Assembly: GCF_020858115.1 (NCBI RefSeq) | Contig: NZ_JACYMM010000014.1 | Coordinates: 1 to 64,000, forward strand | DNA from: Janthinobacterium sp. FW305-129 | Lineage (GTDB): Bacteria > Pseudomonadota > Gammaproteobacteria > Burkholderiales > Burkholderiaceae_D | DNA: 64,000 bases | Direction: 5' to 3' | Shown: one piece after another, positions 1 to 8,797 of the stretch | How the letters are laid out: each line of letters starts with the position of its first letter | Numbering within the stretch: the first letter of the stretch is position 1 | Position numbers and translations under genes: made by a program | Notes under the pieces: generated by a model | The model's input: only the letters and a program-made list of their open reading frames with translations | Database searches by the model: none | What the model was told of the DNA's origin: nothing

Positions 1-27
1 CGGGTTCGAGTCCCGTCCGCTCCGCCA
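1..27 (+). tRNA. 3' end of a tRNA, probably tRNA-Asp (partial)
   Basis: The window opens inside a tRNA gene. The T-arm (stem CGGG, loop TTCGAGT, stem CCCG) is followed by the acceptor 3' strand CCGCTCC, a G discriminator base and an encoded CCA. The implied 5' acceptor strand GGAGCGG together with the G discriminator matches bacterial tRNA-Asp, but the anticodon lies outside the window, so the identity is inferred. Confidence 0.75.
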
Positions 28-34
28 ATAAAAG

Positions 35-69
35 AAAAGCCCTTTGGTTCCTGGAACCGAAGGGCTTTT
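35..69 (+). terminator. Rho-independent terminator after the tRNA
   Basis: A ten-base-pair stem, AAAAGCCCTT paired with AAGGGCTTTT, extends inward through GGTTCC-type pairing and ends in a T run. It sits 8 nt after the tRNA CCA end, as expected for the tRNA transcript. The flanking A and T runs could let it work in both directions. Confidence 0.8.
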
Positions 70-129
70 CCCATTTCCGGGCAGCAAATGCACTAGAATC
101 AGCGCTACCCTGACTCAGTCCACGCCTTG

Positions 130-1233
130 ATGCGCCTGCCCTGCAGCTTTTCCCCCTACCTCGCCCTGCGCTTGCGCCTGGCCCATCATGCTTTGCTGCA
201 ATTTGCCGCCAGCGTGACCAGTTCCGTGGAAATCTTCTTTTTCCTGGCCGGTCCCGTCCTGCTGGGCCTGCTCAGCGTCATCGCCCTGCCCGGCTTTCTC
301 GCCGTGAACAAGCCCTGGCCCGCCGCCCTGGCCATCATCGGCACGCAAGCCCTGCTCACTTGCCTGCCCGCCTGGCTGCTGCGCAAGCGATTGCTGCCGG
401 CGCATACCGCCGCCTGGCTGCGCCAACTGCCCTTGCCGCCGCGCCTGCGCTGGCAAGCCGATATCGCCGTGGCCGGCCTGCTGATGCTGCCGCTGGGCCT
501 TGCCTATGCCGTCTCGGCCGCCATCTGGCTGCTGCAGTCGCCTCCCTGGCTGCGCCCGGTTGCCGCGCCAGGCACTATTGCCACCATTGGCGCATGGCTG
601 CTGGCCTGGCTGCTGACGACGCTCATCGTGGCCCGGCGCCTGCGCGCGCCACGCCCCGCACAAACGGCGCGCCCGGCCACGATGAGTACCTATGTGCCGC
701 AGCAGCCCCGCTGGCGCAGCGTCTTCCTGTGGCGCCAGCTGTTCTGGCTGCCGTTCTGGCGCAACGAGAATGTGATCGGCCTGCAGCAAAGCGTGCTACT
801 GGCCACGGCCGGCGCCAGCATGCTGGCCTGGCTGCTGCGCATGCCCCTCGTGCCCGCGCCGCTGCTGGGCTTGCTGGCCAGCGCCAGCCTGGTCATCGTG
901 ACGGACCGCGGCGACAAGGCCGTGCGCGAGCAGATCGCCGTGCTGCGCCCCGTACTGAACGCCTGGCCCCTGGCCAGCACGGCCCTGACGCGCCTGGCCT
1001 GCGCGGCCAGCCTGCTGCCGGCGTTTGCCGTGCTGCTGGGCGCGGGCGCCTTGCTGTACGCCACCGATCCCGCCGCCCTGCAGCAGCGCGTGACCACGGT
1101 GTACGCCCTCACGGCCAGCGTCGCCCTGCTGGCCATCGTCGGCCTGCCCCGCCTGACGGCACGCGGCAGGGTCGCCCTCGTCGTCCTGTCCATCCTTGCC
1201 TTGAGCGCCATCGGAAGCGAATTATGGAATTGA
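130..1233 (+). CDS. Polytopic membrane protein, probable ABC transporter permease
   Basis: A 367-residue protein made largely of hydrophobic segments separated by short basic loops, so it is an inner-membrane protein. I do not recognise a named family. Its stop overlaps the start of the next gene, an ABC ATPase, by 10 nt, so the pair is almost certainly translated together and the protein is best read as the membrane subunit of that transporter. ATG at 130 was chosen over the immediately preceding TTG at 127. No convincing Shine-Dalgarno sequence precedes it. A TAGAAT hexamer at 94-99 could be a -10 element, but no good -35 is seen. The substrate is unknown. Confidence 0.7.
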   Translation: MRLPCSFSPYLALRLRLAHHALLQFAASVTSSVEIFFFLAGPVLLGLLSVIALPGFLAVNKPWPAALAIIGTQALLTCLPAWLLRKRLLPAHTAAWLRQLPLPPRLRWQADIAVAGLLMLPLGLAYAVSAAIWLLQSPPWLRPVAAPGTIATIGAWLLAWLLTTLIVARRLRAPRPAQTARPATMSTYVPQQPRWRSVFLWRQLFWLPFWRNENVIGLQQSVLLATAGASMLAWLLRMPLVPAPLLGLLASASLVIVTDRGDKAVREQIAVLRPVLNAWPLASTALTRLACAASLLPAFAVLLGAGALLYATDPAALQQRVTTVYALTASVALLAIVGLPRLTARGRVALVVLSILALSAIGSELWN

Positions 1234-1850
1234 ATGCCTGTTCTCCCACCCTGCACATCGAGCACCTCGATTTTCACTTCCCCACGCACAGCGTCTTCCA
1301 GGGGTTCAAGCAGCAATTCGGTCCCGGCATCACCTGGCTGCGCGGCGCGAACGGGGCCGGCAAGACGACCCTGCTGAAGCTGGCGGGCGGAGCCCTGCTG
1401 CCTGCGCGCGGCAGCATCCGCCTGGACGACATCGACAGCGCTCGCATGCCGCTGGCCTACCGCGCGCGCACGTTCTATTGCGGCGGCGATGCGCCCGCCC
1501 TGCCCTGGCTGCAGGTGCACGAATTTCTCGACCTGCACCTGGCCCTGTACCCGGGCAGCGACCAGGCCCTGCTGAACGATGAGCTGAGCGCGTTTGCCCT
1601 GCTGCAGACCTTACAACAAAGCATCAACGCCCTCTCGCTGGGCCAGCATAAAAAACTGCAACTGGCACTGGCGCTGGCCTTGCCCGTGCGCCTGCTGCTG
1701 ATCGACGAGCCGTTCAACGGCCTCGACGCGGCCGCCATGGCGTACTTGCGCCAGCGACTGGCCGAACCATCCCGCCTGGCGCGCCAGTGCATCGTGCTGA
1801 CCAGCCACCTGGCGCCGGACGTGCCGCTGGCGGCGACGGTGGAAATATAG
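1224..1850 (+). CDS. ABC transporter ATP-binding protein
   Basis: A compact 208-residue nucleotide-binding domain. Visible motifs are the Walker A GANGAGKTT at about residues 37-45, an ABC signature LSLGQ, and Walker B LLLIDEP. There are no membrane segments, so it would work with the permease encoded just upstream. ATG at 1224 lies inside the end of that gene. An upstream in-frame extension exists but would overlap the permease gene heavily and has no homology-like content. At the signature, LSLGQ replaces the usual LSGGQ, a common variant in small exporter ATPases. The cargo cannot be told from sequence. Confidence 0.85.
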   Translation: MELNACSPTLHIEHLDFHFPTHSVFQGFKQQFGPGITWLRGANGAGKTTLLKLAGGALLPARGSIRLDDIDSARMPLAYRARTFYCGGDAPALPWLQVHEFLDLHLALYPGSDQALLNDELSAFALLQTLQQSINALSLGQHKKLQLALALALPVRLLLIDEPFNGLDAAAMAYLRQRLAEPSRLARQCIVLTSHLAPDVPLAATVEI

Positions 1851-1985
1851 ACAGGAAATACAGCTTTGCAGATCGGCCAAGGACAGCTTACGATGCCGTG
1901 TTGCAAAAACCGGCGATCCCGGTGCAGCCACGACGACAACATGGCGCGGTTACTCGCCGCGCCAGGCTTATTCTTGGAGATTACT

Positions 1986-2333
1986 ATGTTGAACACCCAC
2001 CGCAGCGCCCTGGCCATCCTGTGCGCCGCTATCACCACCTGTGCCGCCTCGGCCCTCGCCGCCGGTCCCACGGGCACGGCCGCCGACTATGGCAGCAGCG
2101 CGCCCCACGCCGCCGCCCAGCGCAGCATCGAACTGCAGGCCGATACCCGCCACATCAACGTCACGCGCGGCGAAACCGTCACCATCGCGCGCGCCGGCCA
2201 GCGTTTTACGTGGCACGTGCAGACTTTTAACAACAGGACCGCCTTTGCCCTGAGCGACATCGCGCCGAAGGACATGCCCGTTGACGGCATTCAAGTCTAT
2301 GTGGCCGCCAATCCCCTGTACGCGGGCAGTTAA
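1986..2333 (+). CDS. CzcE-like periplasmic metal-binding family protein
   Basis: A 115-residue precursor with a cleavable signal peptide (basic start, hydrophobic core, ASALAA before the mature protein). The mature part contains RHINVTRGETVTI, then FTWHVQTF and LSDIAPKDM, which follows the layout of the CzcE family, periplasmic copper-responsive proteins known from heavy-metal resistance loci. No other czc or cop gene lies nearby, so a role in metal resistance is inference from the family only. ATG at 1986 is preceded by TTGGAGA at a good distance; the in-frame upstream extension lacks a signal peptide and was rejected. A terminator follows directly. The 135 bp before it hold nothing else I can support. 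Confidence 0.7.
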   Translation: MLNTHRSALAILCAAITTCAASALAAGPTGTAADYGSSAPHAAAQRSIELQADTRHINVTRGETVTIARAGQRFTWHVQTFNNRTAFALSDIAPKDMPVDGIQVYVAANPLYAGS

Positions 2334-2347
2334 GTTTCCTGCGCGCA

Positions 2348-2385
2348 TAAAAAAACCGGAACCACCTTGCGGCAGTTCCGGTTTT
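2348..2385. terminator. Bidirectional terminator between the CzcE-like gene and ahpF
   Basis: AAAAAACCGGAAC and GTTCCGGTTTTTT form a perfect 13-bp stem around a 12-nt loop, with A and T runs on both sides. It lies between convergent genes and can end transcription from both strands. Confidence 0.9.
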
Positions 2386-2405
2386 TTCTTGATAAGGCTC
2401 AATAG

Positions 2406-4001
2406 TTAGGCCGTCAGCGCTTCTTTCGCTGCGGACTCGTCGACCACTTCCTCGTCGTCCGAGCGGATCAGGTGGTCAAAGGCGGACAGGGCTGCCTTGG
2501 CGCCTTCGCCGGTGGCGATGATGATCTGCTTGTACGGCACCGTGGTGACGTCGCCGGCCGCAAACACGCCGGGGATCGAGGTCTGGCCGCGTGCGTCCAC
2601 TTCGATTTCGCCGTGGCGCGACAGGGCTACCGTGCCTTTCAGCCATTCCGTGTTCGGCACCAGGCCGATTTGCACGAAAACGCCTTCCAGCTCGACCTTT
2701 TTCGACTCGCCGCTGACCCGGTCCGTGTAGCTGAGGCCATTGACGATCTTGCCGTCGCCGTGGATCTCGGTGGTTTGCGCCGACGTGATCACGGTCACGT
2801 TGGGCAGGCTGTGCAGCTTGCGCTGCAGCACCGCATCGGCGCGCAGTTCCGCGCCGAACTCGATCAGGGTCACGTGTTTCACCAGGCCGGCCAGGTCGAT
2901 CGCCGCTTCCACCCCCGAGTTGCCGCCGCCGATCACGGCCACGCGCTTGCCCTTGAACAAAGGACCGTCGCAGTGCGGGCAGTAGGCGACACCGTGGTTG
3001 CGGTATTCCTTCTCGCCCGGCACGTTGATTTCGCGCCAGCGGGCGCCGGTGGCCAGGATGACGGTCTTGGCTTTCAGCACGGCGCCATTCGCCGTTTCAA
3101 TTTCGATCAGCTTGCCTGGCGTCAATTTCGCGGCGCGCTGCGTGTTCATGATGTCGACGTCGTATTCCTTGACGTGCTGTTCCAGCGCCACGGCGAACTT
3201 CGGACCGTCCGTTTCCTTGACGGAAATAAAGTTTTCGATAGCCAGGGTATCGAGCACCTGGCCGCCGAAACGCTCGGCCAGCACGCCCGTGTTGATGCCC
3301 TTGCGGGCCGCGTAGATGGCCGCTGCCGCGCCGGCCGGGCCGCCGCCGACGATCAGCACATCAAACACGTCTTTCTTGTTCAACGCTGCCGCCTGGCGGG
3401 CGCCGGCGTTGGTGTCGAGCTTGGCGAGGATTTCCTCGACATTCGTGCGTCCCTGGCCAAAGTGCTGGCCATTCAGGAACATCATGGGCACGGCCATGAT
3501 CTGGCGTTCTTCCACTTCCTTCGGGAACACGCCGCCATCGATGGTGGTGACCTTGATGCGCGGGTTGATCACGGCCATGGCATTCAAGGCCTGCACCACT
3601 TCCGGGCAGTTATGGCAGGAAAGCGAAATAAACGTTTCAAATTCGTAATCGCCGTCGAGGTTGCGGATCTGCTCGATCACGGCATCGTCGAACTTGATGG
3701 TGTGGCCGCCCACTTGCAGCAGCGCCAGCACCAGCGAGGTAAATTCGTGGCCCAGCGGCACACCGGCGAAACGCACGCCGATGTCGGAGCCGGTACGGTT
3801 GATGCTGAACGACGGAACCCGTACGCCAGCGTCAAGGCGCTCGACCAGCGTGATCTTGTCGCTCAACAGGACTATCTCCTGGAGCAATTCCTTCATCTCG
3901 CGGGCTTTTGCGCTGTCATCGAGAGAAGCGACCAGCTCAAGCGGATACACCACTTTTTCCAGGTAGGATTTCAGTTGGGTTTTGAGGGTTGCATCTAACA
4001 T
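2406..4001 (-). CDS. ahpF: Alkyl hydroperoxide reductase subunit F
   Basis: AhpF is the flavoprotein that passes electrons from NADH to AhpC for reduction of hydrogen peroxide and organic peroxides in the cytoplasm. The 531-residue length fits the family. The N-terminal thioredoxin-fold domain carries the redox pair C129-H-N-C132, at the same numbering as in E. coli. FAD binding is marked by [10 protein letters not shown] near 218, the second redox pair is C340-P-H-C343, and the pyridine-nucleotide site is [10 protein letters not shown] near 357. It lies 98 bp downstream of ahpC on the same strand, the classical order. AAGGAAG upstream of ATG 4001 supports the start. Confidence 0.97.
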   Translation of the reverse strand: MLDATLKTQLKSYLEKVVYPLELVASLDDSAKAREMKELLQEIVLLSDKITLVERLDAGVRVPSFSINRTGSDIGVRFAGVPLGHEFTSLVLALLQVGGHTIKFDDAVIEQIRNLDGDYEFETFISLSCHNCPEVVQALNAMAVINPRIKVTTIDGGVFPKEVEERQIMAVPMMFLNGQHFGQGRTNVEEILAKLDTNAGARQAAALNKKDVFDVLIVGGGPAGAAAAIYAARKGINTGVLAERFGGQVLDTLAIENFISVKETDGPKFAVALEQHVKEYDVDIMNTQRAAKLTPGKLIEIETANGAVLKAKTVILATGARWREINVPGEKEYRNHGVAYCPHCDGPLFKGKRVAVIGGGNSGVEAAIDLAGLVKHVTLIEFGAELRADAVLQRKLHSLPNVTVITSAQTTEIHGDGKIVNGLSYTDRVSGESKKVELEGVFVQIGLVPNTEWLKGTVALSRHGEIEVDARGQTSIPGVFAAGDVTTVPYKQIIIATGEGAKAALSAFDHLIRSDDEEVVDESAAKEALTA

Positions 4002-4033
4002 GATTTTTTCTTCCTTTACAAATATTTAGGCGA

Positions 4034-4061
4034 ATGCCGGGCCGGACGCCCGGTCCGGCAT
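4034..4061 (-). other. Intercistronic hairpin between ahpC and ahpF
   Basis: ATGCCGGGCCGG and CCGGTCCGGCAT pair at 11 of 12 positions around a 4-nt loop in the ahpC-ahpF gap. There is no T run after it, so it is more likely an mRNA-stabilising or partial attenuation structure than a full terminator. Such a structure could make ahpC mRNA more abundant than ahpF; that role is inferred. Confidence 0.5.
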
Positions 4062-4099
4062 CGCGGTAACTACTTGTTTGCTACATCGTGCATCGAGAC

Positions 4100-4663
4100 T
4101 TAGATCTTGCCGACCAGGTCCAGCGATGGGGTCAGCGTTGCTGCGCCTTCCGTCCATTTTGCCGGGCACACTTCGCCTGGGTGGGAAGCCACGTACTGGG
4201 CGGCTTTGACTTTGCGCAACAGTTCTGCGGCGTCACGGCCGATGCCGTTGTCATGCACTTCCAGCACTTTGATGAAGCCGTCCGGATTGATGACGAAGGT
4301 GCCGCGCAGTGCCAGGCCTTCTTCTTCGATCATGACTTCGAAGTTGCGCGACAGGGCGCCCGTTGGGTCGCCGATCAGTGCGTATTGCACTTTCTTGATC
4401 GCGTCCGAGGTGTCGTGCCATGCTTTGTGCGCGAAGTGGGTATCGGTCGAGATACCGTACACGTCGACGCCCAGCTTCTGGAACTCGGCGTGGTGATCGG
4501 CCAGATCTTCCAGTTCGGTTGGGCAAACGAAGGTGAAGTCGGCTGGGTAGAAGACGAATACCGACCACTTGCCTTTCAGCGACGCTTCCGTCAGATCGAC
4601 GAATTTGCCATTGTGGTATGCGGTTGCCTTGAATGGTTTAACTTGGGTATTGATCAGCGACAT
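4100..4663 (-). CDS. ahpC: Alkyl hydroperoxide reductase subunit C (2-Cys peroxiredoxin)
   Basis: A 187-residue typical 2-Cys peroxiredoxin that reduces peroxides and is recycled by AhpF. The peroxidatic cysteine is C47 in [13 protein letters not shown] and the resolving cysteine is C166 in [10 protein letters not shown]. The start was set at the second of two nearby ATGs (4663, MSLINTQ) because GAGAGGA lies about 8 nt before it but only 2 nt before the ATG at 4669, and because the length then equals the E. coli protein. ahpF follows. The upstream gap holds an inverted repeat that could be a regulator site. Confidence 0.97.
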   Translation of the reverse strand: MSLINTQVKPFKATAYHNGKFVDLTEASLKGKWSVFVFYPADFTFVCPTELEDLADHHAEFQKLGVDVYGISTDTHFAHKAWHDTSDAIKKVQYALIGDPTGALSRNFEVMIEEEGLALRGTFVINPDGFIKVLEVHDNGIGRDAAELLRKVKAAQYVASHPGEVCPAKWTEGAATLTPSLDLVGKI

Positions 4664-4742
4664 AGTCATTTCCTCTCGTGTGGTGAATCAGTAAGACTCT
4701 AGTGTAAGGGGTTTTAACCCATATGCAAAATTGATTGTAACA

Positions 4743-4766
4743 ATAGTTTCAATTGGTTTTAACTAT
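4743..4766 (-). promoter_or_regulatory. Inverted repeat upstream of ahpC, candidate regulator site
   Basis: ATAGTT and AACTAT form a perfect 6-bp inverted repeat with a 12-bp spacer about 80 bp before ahpC. ATAG/CTAT tetranucleotides are the elements recognised by OxyR, but the spacing here does not reproduce the known four-element OxyR site, so OxyR control is only a possibility. A second hairpin, TGGGAACT/AGTTCCCA at 4777-4803, lies between this site and the DUF3597 gene and may be a weak terminator for it. Confidence 0.35.
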
Positions 4767-4851
4767 CATGACGCCATGGGAACTCCATGATAGGCAGTTC
4801 CCACGGGATTGAACAGCGACAACAAGGGTTTCCCTTCCTGCCGCCGGGTCT

Positions 4852-5244
4852 TTAATTTTTGAGTTCTTCCGGTACTTTGCCGCCGTTTTCCGCCAGCTTG
4901 ATCATCACCTGGCGATGCAGCCAGATATTCATGCTGGCCGAATCATTGGTGTCGCCCGTGAAGTGCAGCTCTTGCGCCAGTTCCTTGCGCGACGCCAGGC
5001 TGCTGTCAAGTTGAAGCAATTTCATCAGGTCGACGATGGACGTGCGCCAATTGAGTTTTTCCGCGTTTTTACTGGCCAGGTCGACCAGCACCACTTCCAC
5101 GTCCACCACCGGCACGGCAGCGGCAGGTGCGGCCGCCGGTGCGGCTGCCGCTGGCGCGTCGGTGGCGGCAGCTGGCGTGGCTGCCGGGGCAGCGTCGGAC
5201 GAATGGTGGAAGATCTTGTTGTAGATATTGCTGAAAATGCCCAT
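4852..5244 (-). CDS. DUF3597 family protein
   Basis: A 130-residue protein. Residues 1-16 (MGIFSNIYNKIFHHSS) and the C-terminal block from about residue 48, with LNWRTSIVDLMKLLQLD and MNIWLHRQVMIKLAENGGK, match the DUF3597 family as I know it. Between them is a low-complexity alanine/proline linker. No signal peptide or membrane segment is evident. DUF3597 has no established function; its fold has been described as helical. It precedes ahpC on the same strand, but a 180-bp gap with a hairpin separates them, so co-transcription is doubtful. Confidence 0.85.
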   Translation of the reverse strand: MGIFSNIYNKIFHHSSDAAPAATPAAATDAPAAAAPAAAPAAAVPVVDVEVVLVDLASKNAEKLNWRTSIVDLMKLLQLDSSLASRKELAQELHFTGDTNDSASMNIWLHRQVMIKLAENGGKVPEELKN

Positions 5245-5280
5245 GAGGTCACCTCGAGTTGAGTGAATGGAAGAAGAGTT

Positions 5281-5337
5281 GCCTGCGCGCCCGGTTCACA
5301 TGACGCGAACCGGTGACAGCTGGAGCCGGGCGCAGGC
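5281..5337. other. Strong nested inverted repeat in the gap before DUF3597
   Basis: GCCTGCGC plus CCGG on the left pairs with CCGGGCGCAGGC on the right, with a 2-nt bulge. Inside, CCGGTTC at 5291-5297 pairs alternatively with GAACCGG at 5307-5313, so two competing folds are possible. No T run follows in either direction. It lies between the end of the GGDEF/EAL gene and the DUF3597 start and could be an mRNA 3' end or a leader structure. Confidence 0.45.
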
Positions 5338-5422
5338 GCCAGCCCATCGAGTATAAGCCCGTTCGGGCCGGGAGCCCTGTCCCGCAGGCTTGCGTCAAAT
5401 CTGGTGGCGGGCTACGTCTGTT

Positions 5423-8266
5423 TCAAGGGTGCAAGGGCCGCCGGGCATGCAGCAGCGCATCGAACGCTTCGATGGCCAGCGGCGGCGCAAACAGATCGCC
5501 TTGCGCAAAATCGCAGCCGATGTCCTGCAGCAGCACGCGCTGCTCCGGCGTCTCCACCCCTTCGGCAATCACCTGCAAACCCAGCTTGTGCGCCATGGTG
5601 ACGATGGCTTCGCACAGCGCCAGCTCGCTGGCGCCGGGGGCCAGCTTGCGCACCAGCACGCCGTCGAGCTTCAGGTAATCGATGCCGCAATGCTGCAATT
5701 GCGTCAGCGAAGCCTGGCCGCTGCCAAAGTCGTCGAGGGCGATCTGCAAGCCCACCTCGCGCAGGTGCTGCAGGCGGGGCGCCATGCCGCTGGCCGGTCC
5801 CAGCAGCGCATCTTCGCGCATGTCGAGCACAATGGCCGAAGGCGGCACATCGAGCGCCAGCAGCTGGCGCAGCCAGGTGCCGGGCGCCTCCGCTTCGCGC
5901 TGCAGCTCCAGCGGCGACTGGTTCAGGCACAGTTGCAGCCCCGGCAAGCCGATGGCCTGGCCCTGCGCGCGCCAGCGCAGCAATTGCGCGGCCGCCGTGC
6001 GCAGCACCCAGTCGCCGATGTCGACGATCAGCCCGCTGCTTTCGGCCAGCGCCAGGAAATCGGATGGACAGATGATGCCCCGCTGCGGATGGTGCCAGCG
6101 CAGCAAGGCTTCCACTTTGGCAATATTGCCGCTATGCAGCTCGACGATGGGCTGGTAATGCAGCCGCATCTGCTGTTCGCGCAGGGCCGTGCGCAAGTCC
6201 GCCCCCATGCGCATGCGGTTGACGGCCGCCACCTGCATGGCGGGCGTGAAATAACTGTAGCGGTTGCGCCCCGCGCCCTTCGAGACATACATGGCCTGGT
6301 CCGCATGCTTGAGCAAGTCTTCGATATTGCCCGCGTCGTCAGGGTACAGGGTGATGCCGATCGAGGCGGAGACGAAGGCCTGCTCCTGGCCCAGCAGGAA
6401 CGGCGCCAGCAAGCCGTCGAGTATCTGCCGCGCGATGCGGTCGACTTGCTGCAGATCATCAAGGTCGGACAGGATTACCGTGAATTCATCGCCGCCCAGG
6501 CGCGCCACCGTGTCCGTTTCGCGCACGCCCACGCGGATGCGCCGCGCCGCCTCGATCAGCAGGATATCACCCTGGTGGTGGCCCAGGGTGTCGTTGACTT
6601 CCTTGAAATGGTCGAGGTCGATGAACAGGATGGCCACGCGGCTCGTATCGCGCCGGCCCTGGGCCAGCGCCAGGCGCAGGCGCTCGTGGAACATGCGGCG
6701 GTTCGGCAATTGCGTCAGGGTATCGAAATTGGCTTGCTGCCAGATCAGCGCTTCCGTTTGCCGCTTGTCCGTCACGTCTTCCAGCATGCACAGGTGGTGC
6801 GGGCCACGGTGGCGCGCCGTGTCGATGGCCGTCACCGAGGCATCGACCCACACCACGCCGCCATCGGGCCGCACGATGCGTTTCGAGTGGCGAAAGCCGG
6901 GCAGGCTGCGTGCCAGCAATTGCGCCACCTGTTCCTGCTCGCCCGCCACGTCGTCGGGATGGCTGATCTCCATCCAGCTCGATTGCTTCATGTGCTCCAG
7001 GCTGCGGCCGCTGATGGCCAGGTAGCGGGGATTGATATCGAGAAAACGCCCGCTCAGGGTATCGATCAGGGCGATGCCCATGGGCGCTTCCTCGAACATG
7101 GTGCGAAAGCGCAATTCTCCCTGGCGGATGGTTTCTTCCGTGCGGCGGCGCTCGCGCGCCAGATTGCTGAAGTGAAAGGCCGCCGACACGGCCAGCAGGC
7201 TGCCCGCCACGCCCAGCGACAGGTACAGCCAGCCGAGATCCGCGCCCGGCACGGGGCGATACAAAAAGCCCTGGTAGGCGCGGCTGTCCGTGGCATTGCG
7301 CGGCAGCACGCCCATGGCCGCATAGGTATCGGCGATATGCTGCCAGCGCTGGGGATTCATGTAGCCCGGTTCCACCAGTGTGGGCTGCAGCAGCAACTCC
7401 ATCTGCTGCGCCTCGTACAGCAGATGGGCATGGTCGTGGCGCTGGCTGTATTTGACGTGGATCAGCTGCGCCATTTCCTCGCGGTGCGCCATTGCGTATT
7501 GCCAGCCGCGCAGGCTGGCCGCGCGGAATGCTTTCACGCGCTCGGGATGGCGGCGCAGTTCGTGCTCGCTGGTAAACAGGTTGTCGCCGTAAAAATCGAT
7601 GCCGGCCGTGCGCGGCGTAAACTGGTAATAGGGAAATCCCGCCCGGTCCAGGTAATCGGGTTCGTTGGTGGAATACGCGGCAATCGCATCGACCTTGCCA
7701 TTGATCAAATCCTCGATCCTGTAGCTGGGCGGCAAGTGGCGCATCTGCTGCGGCGCGACACCCATTTTCCGCAGGAACAGCGACACTTCATCGGATGCGG
7801 CCGCCACGTCGGTGGGCGCGCCTATCATCACGGGCGCCCCCACCAGCTTGCGCACGTCGGGCGCGCCGCCTTGCTGGCGCATCAGCAGCACGCTGGGCGA
7901 ATGCTGGAACACGACGGCCAGCACCACCAGGGGTTTGCCGGCCAGGCGACTGAGCAGCAGGGTGCTGTTGCCCACGCCATACTCGGCCTGACCCGCCAGC
8001 ACGGCCGCCTCGGCGCGCGGCGCGCCGCTGCCTTCGAGCAGCGTCACGTCGAGGCCCGCCTCGCGGTAATAACCCTGCTCGATGGCCGCGTAATAGCCGG
8101 CGAACTGGAACTGGTGCGTGAAATTGAGCTGCAGGGAGACGGGCTCCAGCGCGTGCGCCGGCGTGGCCAGGCACAGCAGCAGGAAGAACAGGCCGCGCCA
8201 GCCGCGCGCCAGCCTGCCGGCGAGCGGCAAGACAAAGCGGAAAGCGTCGCGGGCTTTCATCGGCAT
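5423..8266 (-). CDS. Periplasmic NMT1/THI5-like sensor fused to PAS-GGDEF-EAL (cyclic-di-GMP signalling)
   Basis: A 947-residue membrane-anchored protein. Residues 1-40 form a signal anchor; 41-330 resemble an ABC-type substrate-binding (NMT1/THI5-like) domain, with LNFTHQFQFAGYYAAIEQGYY and GVGNSTLLLSRLAGKPLVVL; a membrane segment lies near 345-366; PAS at about 383-500; GGDEF at 591-595; EAL from about 690. The I-site R582-E-T-D585 sits five residues before GGDEF, so a product-inhibited diguanylate cyclase is expected. In EAL, E719, N782, D845-D846, K866, E902 and Q922 are present, but the usual ExT(E) motif reads D815-M-R-E and the loop after DDFGSG has QASL, so phosphodiesterase activity may be reduced. 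A periplasmic ligand probably tunes cyclic-di-GMP output. ATG 8260 is an alternative start. Confidence 0.9.
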   Translation of the reverse strand: MPMKARDAFRFVLPLAGRLARGWRGLFFLLLCLATPAHALEPVSLQLNFTHQFQFAGYYAAIEQGYYREAGLDVTLLEGSGAPRAEAAVLAGQAEYGVGNSTLLLSRLAGKPLVVLAVVFQHSPSVLLMRQQGGAPDVRKLVGAPVMIGAPTDVAAASDEVSLFLRKMGVAPQQMRHLPPSYRIEDLINGKVDAIAAYSTNEPDYLDRAGFPYYQFTPRTAGIDFYGDNLFTSEHELRRHPERVKAFRAASLRGWQYAMAHREEMAQLIHVKYSQRHDHAHLLYEAQQMELLLQPTLVEPGYMNPQRWQHIADTYAAMGVLPRNATDSRAYQGFLYRPVPGADLGWLYLSLGVAGSLLAVSAAFHFSNLARERRRTEETIRQGELRFRTMFEEAPMGIALIDTLSGRFLDINPRYLAISGRSLEHMKQSSWMEISHPDDVAGEQEQVAQLLARSLPGFRHSKRIVRPDGGVVWVDASVTAIDTARHRGPHHLCMLEDVTDKRQTEALIWQQANFDTLTQLPNRRMFHERLRLALAQGRRDTSRVAILFIDLDHFKEVNDTLGHHQGDILLIEAARRIRVGVRETDTVARLGGDEFTVILSDLDDLQQVDRIARQILDGLLAPFLLGQEQAFVSASIGITLYPDDAGNIEDLLKHADQAMYVSKGAGRNRYSYFTPAMQVAAVNRMRMGADLRTALREQQMRLHYQPIVELHSGNIAKVEALLRWHHPQRGIICPSDFLALAESSGLIVDIGDWVLRTAAAQLLRWRAQGQAIGLPGLQLCLNQSPLELQREAEAPGTWLRQLLALDVPPSAIVLDMREDALLGPASGMAPRLQHLREVGLQIALDDFGSGQASLTQLQHCGIDYLKLDGVLVRKLAPGASELALCEAIVTMAHKLGLQVIAEGVETPEQRVLLQDIGCDFAQGDLFAPPLAIEAFDALLHARRPLHP

Positions 8267-8400
8267 GGCGGCACACCACAGGAAGCTGCCGGGCTGGCAG
8301 GGATACGGCTATTGTAGCCGCCCCTTTTGCCGAAGGATAACTATTTCAGTGAGGACAATAGCGTTAATGTTTTTGGCAAACAATCTGGCGTTTGTTTGCG

Positions 8401-8793
8401 CTAGAACACGACGCCGGCCACCAAAATGATGTTGGCATACGGACTGCACTCGCCCGTGCGCACGATGGCGCGCGCGCCCTTGCTCAATTGCTTGAACTCA
8501 TCATGCGTCACCTGGCGCGCATCGGGCAAGGCCAGGGCCGCCACCTGCGCCGCCATGGCCGGATTGTGCTGCGGCAACTCGCTGGCGAGCAAATGGTATT
8601 CCACCTGCATTTCGCTCAGTACCGTGTTCACGGTATCGATGAAGCCGGGAATGCCGCGCGTCAGGGCCAGGTCGATCAGAGGCACGCCCGGCTGCGACGG
8701 CAAGCCCGCGTCGCCGATGACGAGCATGTCGCCATGCCCCAGCGAGGCGATCAGTTGCGACAGTGCGATATTCAGCAGCGGTGATTTTTTCAT
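8401..8793 (-). CDS. rbsD: D-ribose pyranase
   Basis: RbsD interconverts beta-pyranose and furanose forms of ribose, feeding ribokinase. The 130-residue length is typical, and H20 in SLGHGDML, D28 in GDAGLP and the C-terminal YANIILVAGVVF with its Tyr and Asn match the active-site residues of the family. It is the last gene of the rbs operon, 4 nt after rbsK. An inverted repeat GCAAACA-N10-TGTTTGC at 8376-8399 lies just after the stop but lacks a T tract. Confidence 0.95.
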   Translation of the reverse strand: MKKSPLLNIALSQLIASLGHGDMLVIGDAGLPSQPGVPLIDLALTRGIPGFIDTVNTVLSEMQVEYHLLASELPQHNPAMAAQVAALALPDARQVTHDEFKQLSKGARAIVRTGECSPYANIILVAGVVF

Positions 8794-8797
8794 GGTC

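Noticed and set aside
1866..1985. An upstream extension of the CzcE-like gene
   Set aside because: The internal ATG at 1986 has a good ribosome-binding site and begins a signal peptide; the extension would bury that signal peptide.
5390..8317. A long open frame on the plus strand opposite the GGDEF/EAL gene
   Set aside because: It is antisense to a recognisable multi-domain protein and has no family-like motifs; GC-rich codon usage leaves such frames open by chance.
8376..8399. GCAAACA-N10-TGTTTGC inverted repeat after rbsD as an rbs terminator or second RbsR site
   Set aside because: No T tract on the minus strand, and the arms are spaced unlike the GCAAACGTTTGC operator; kept only as a note under rbsD.
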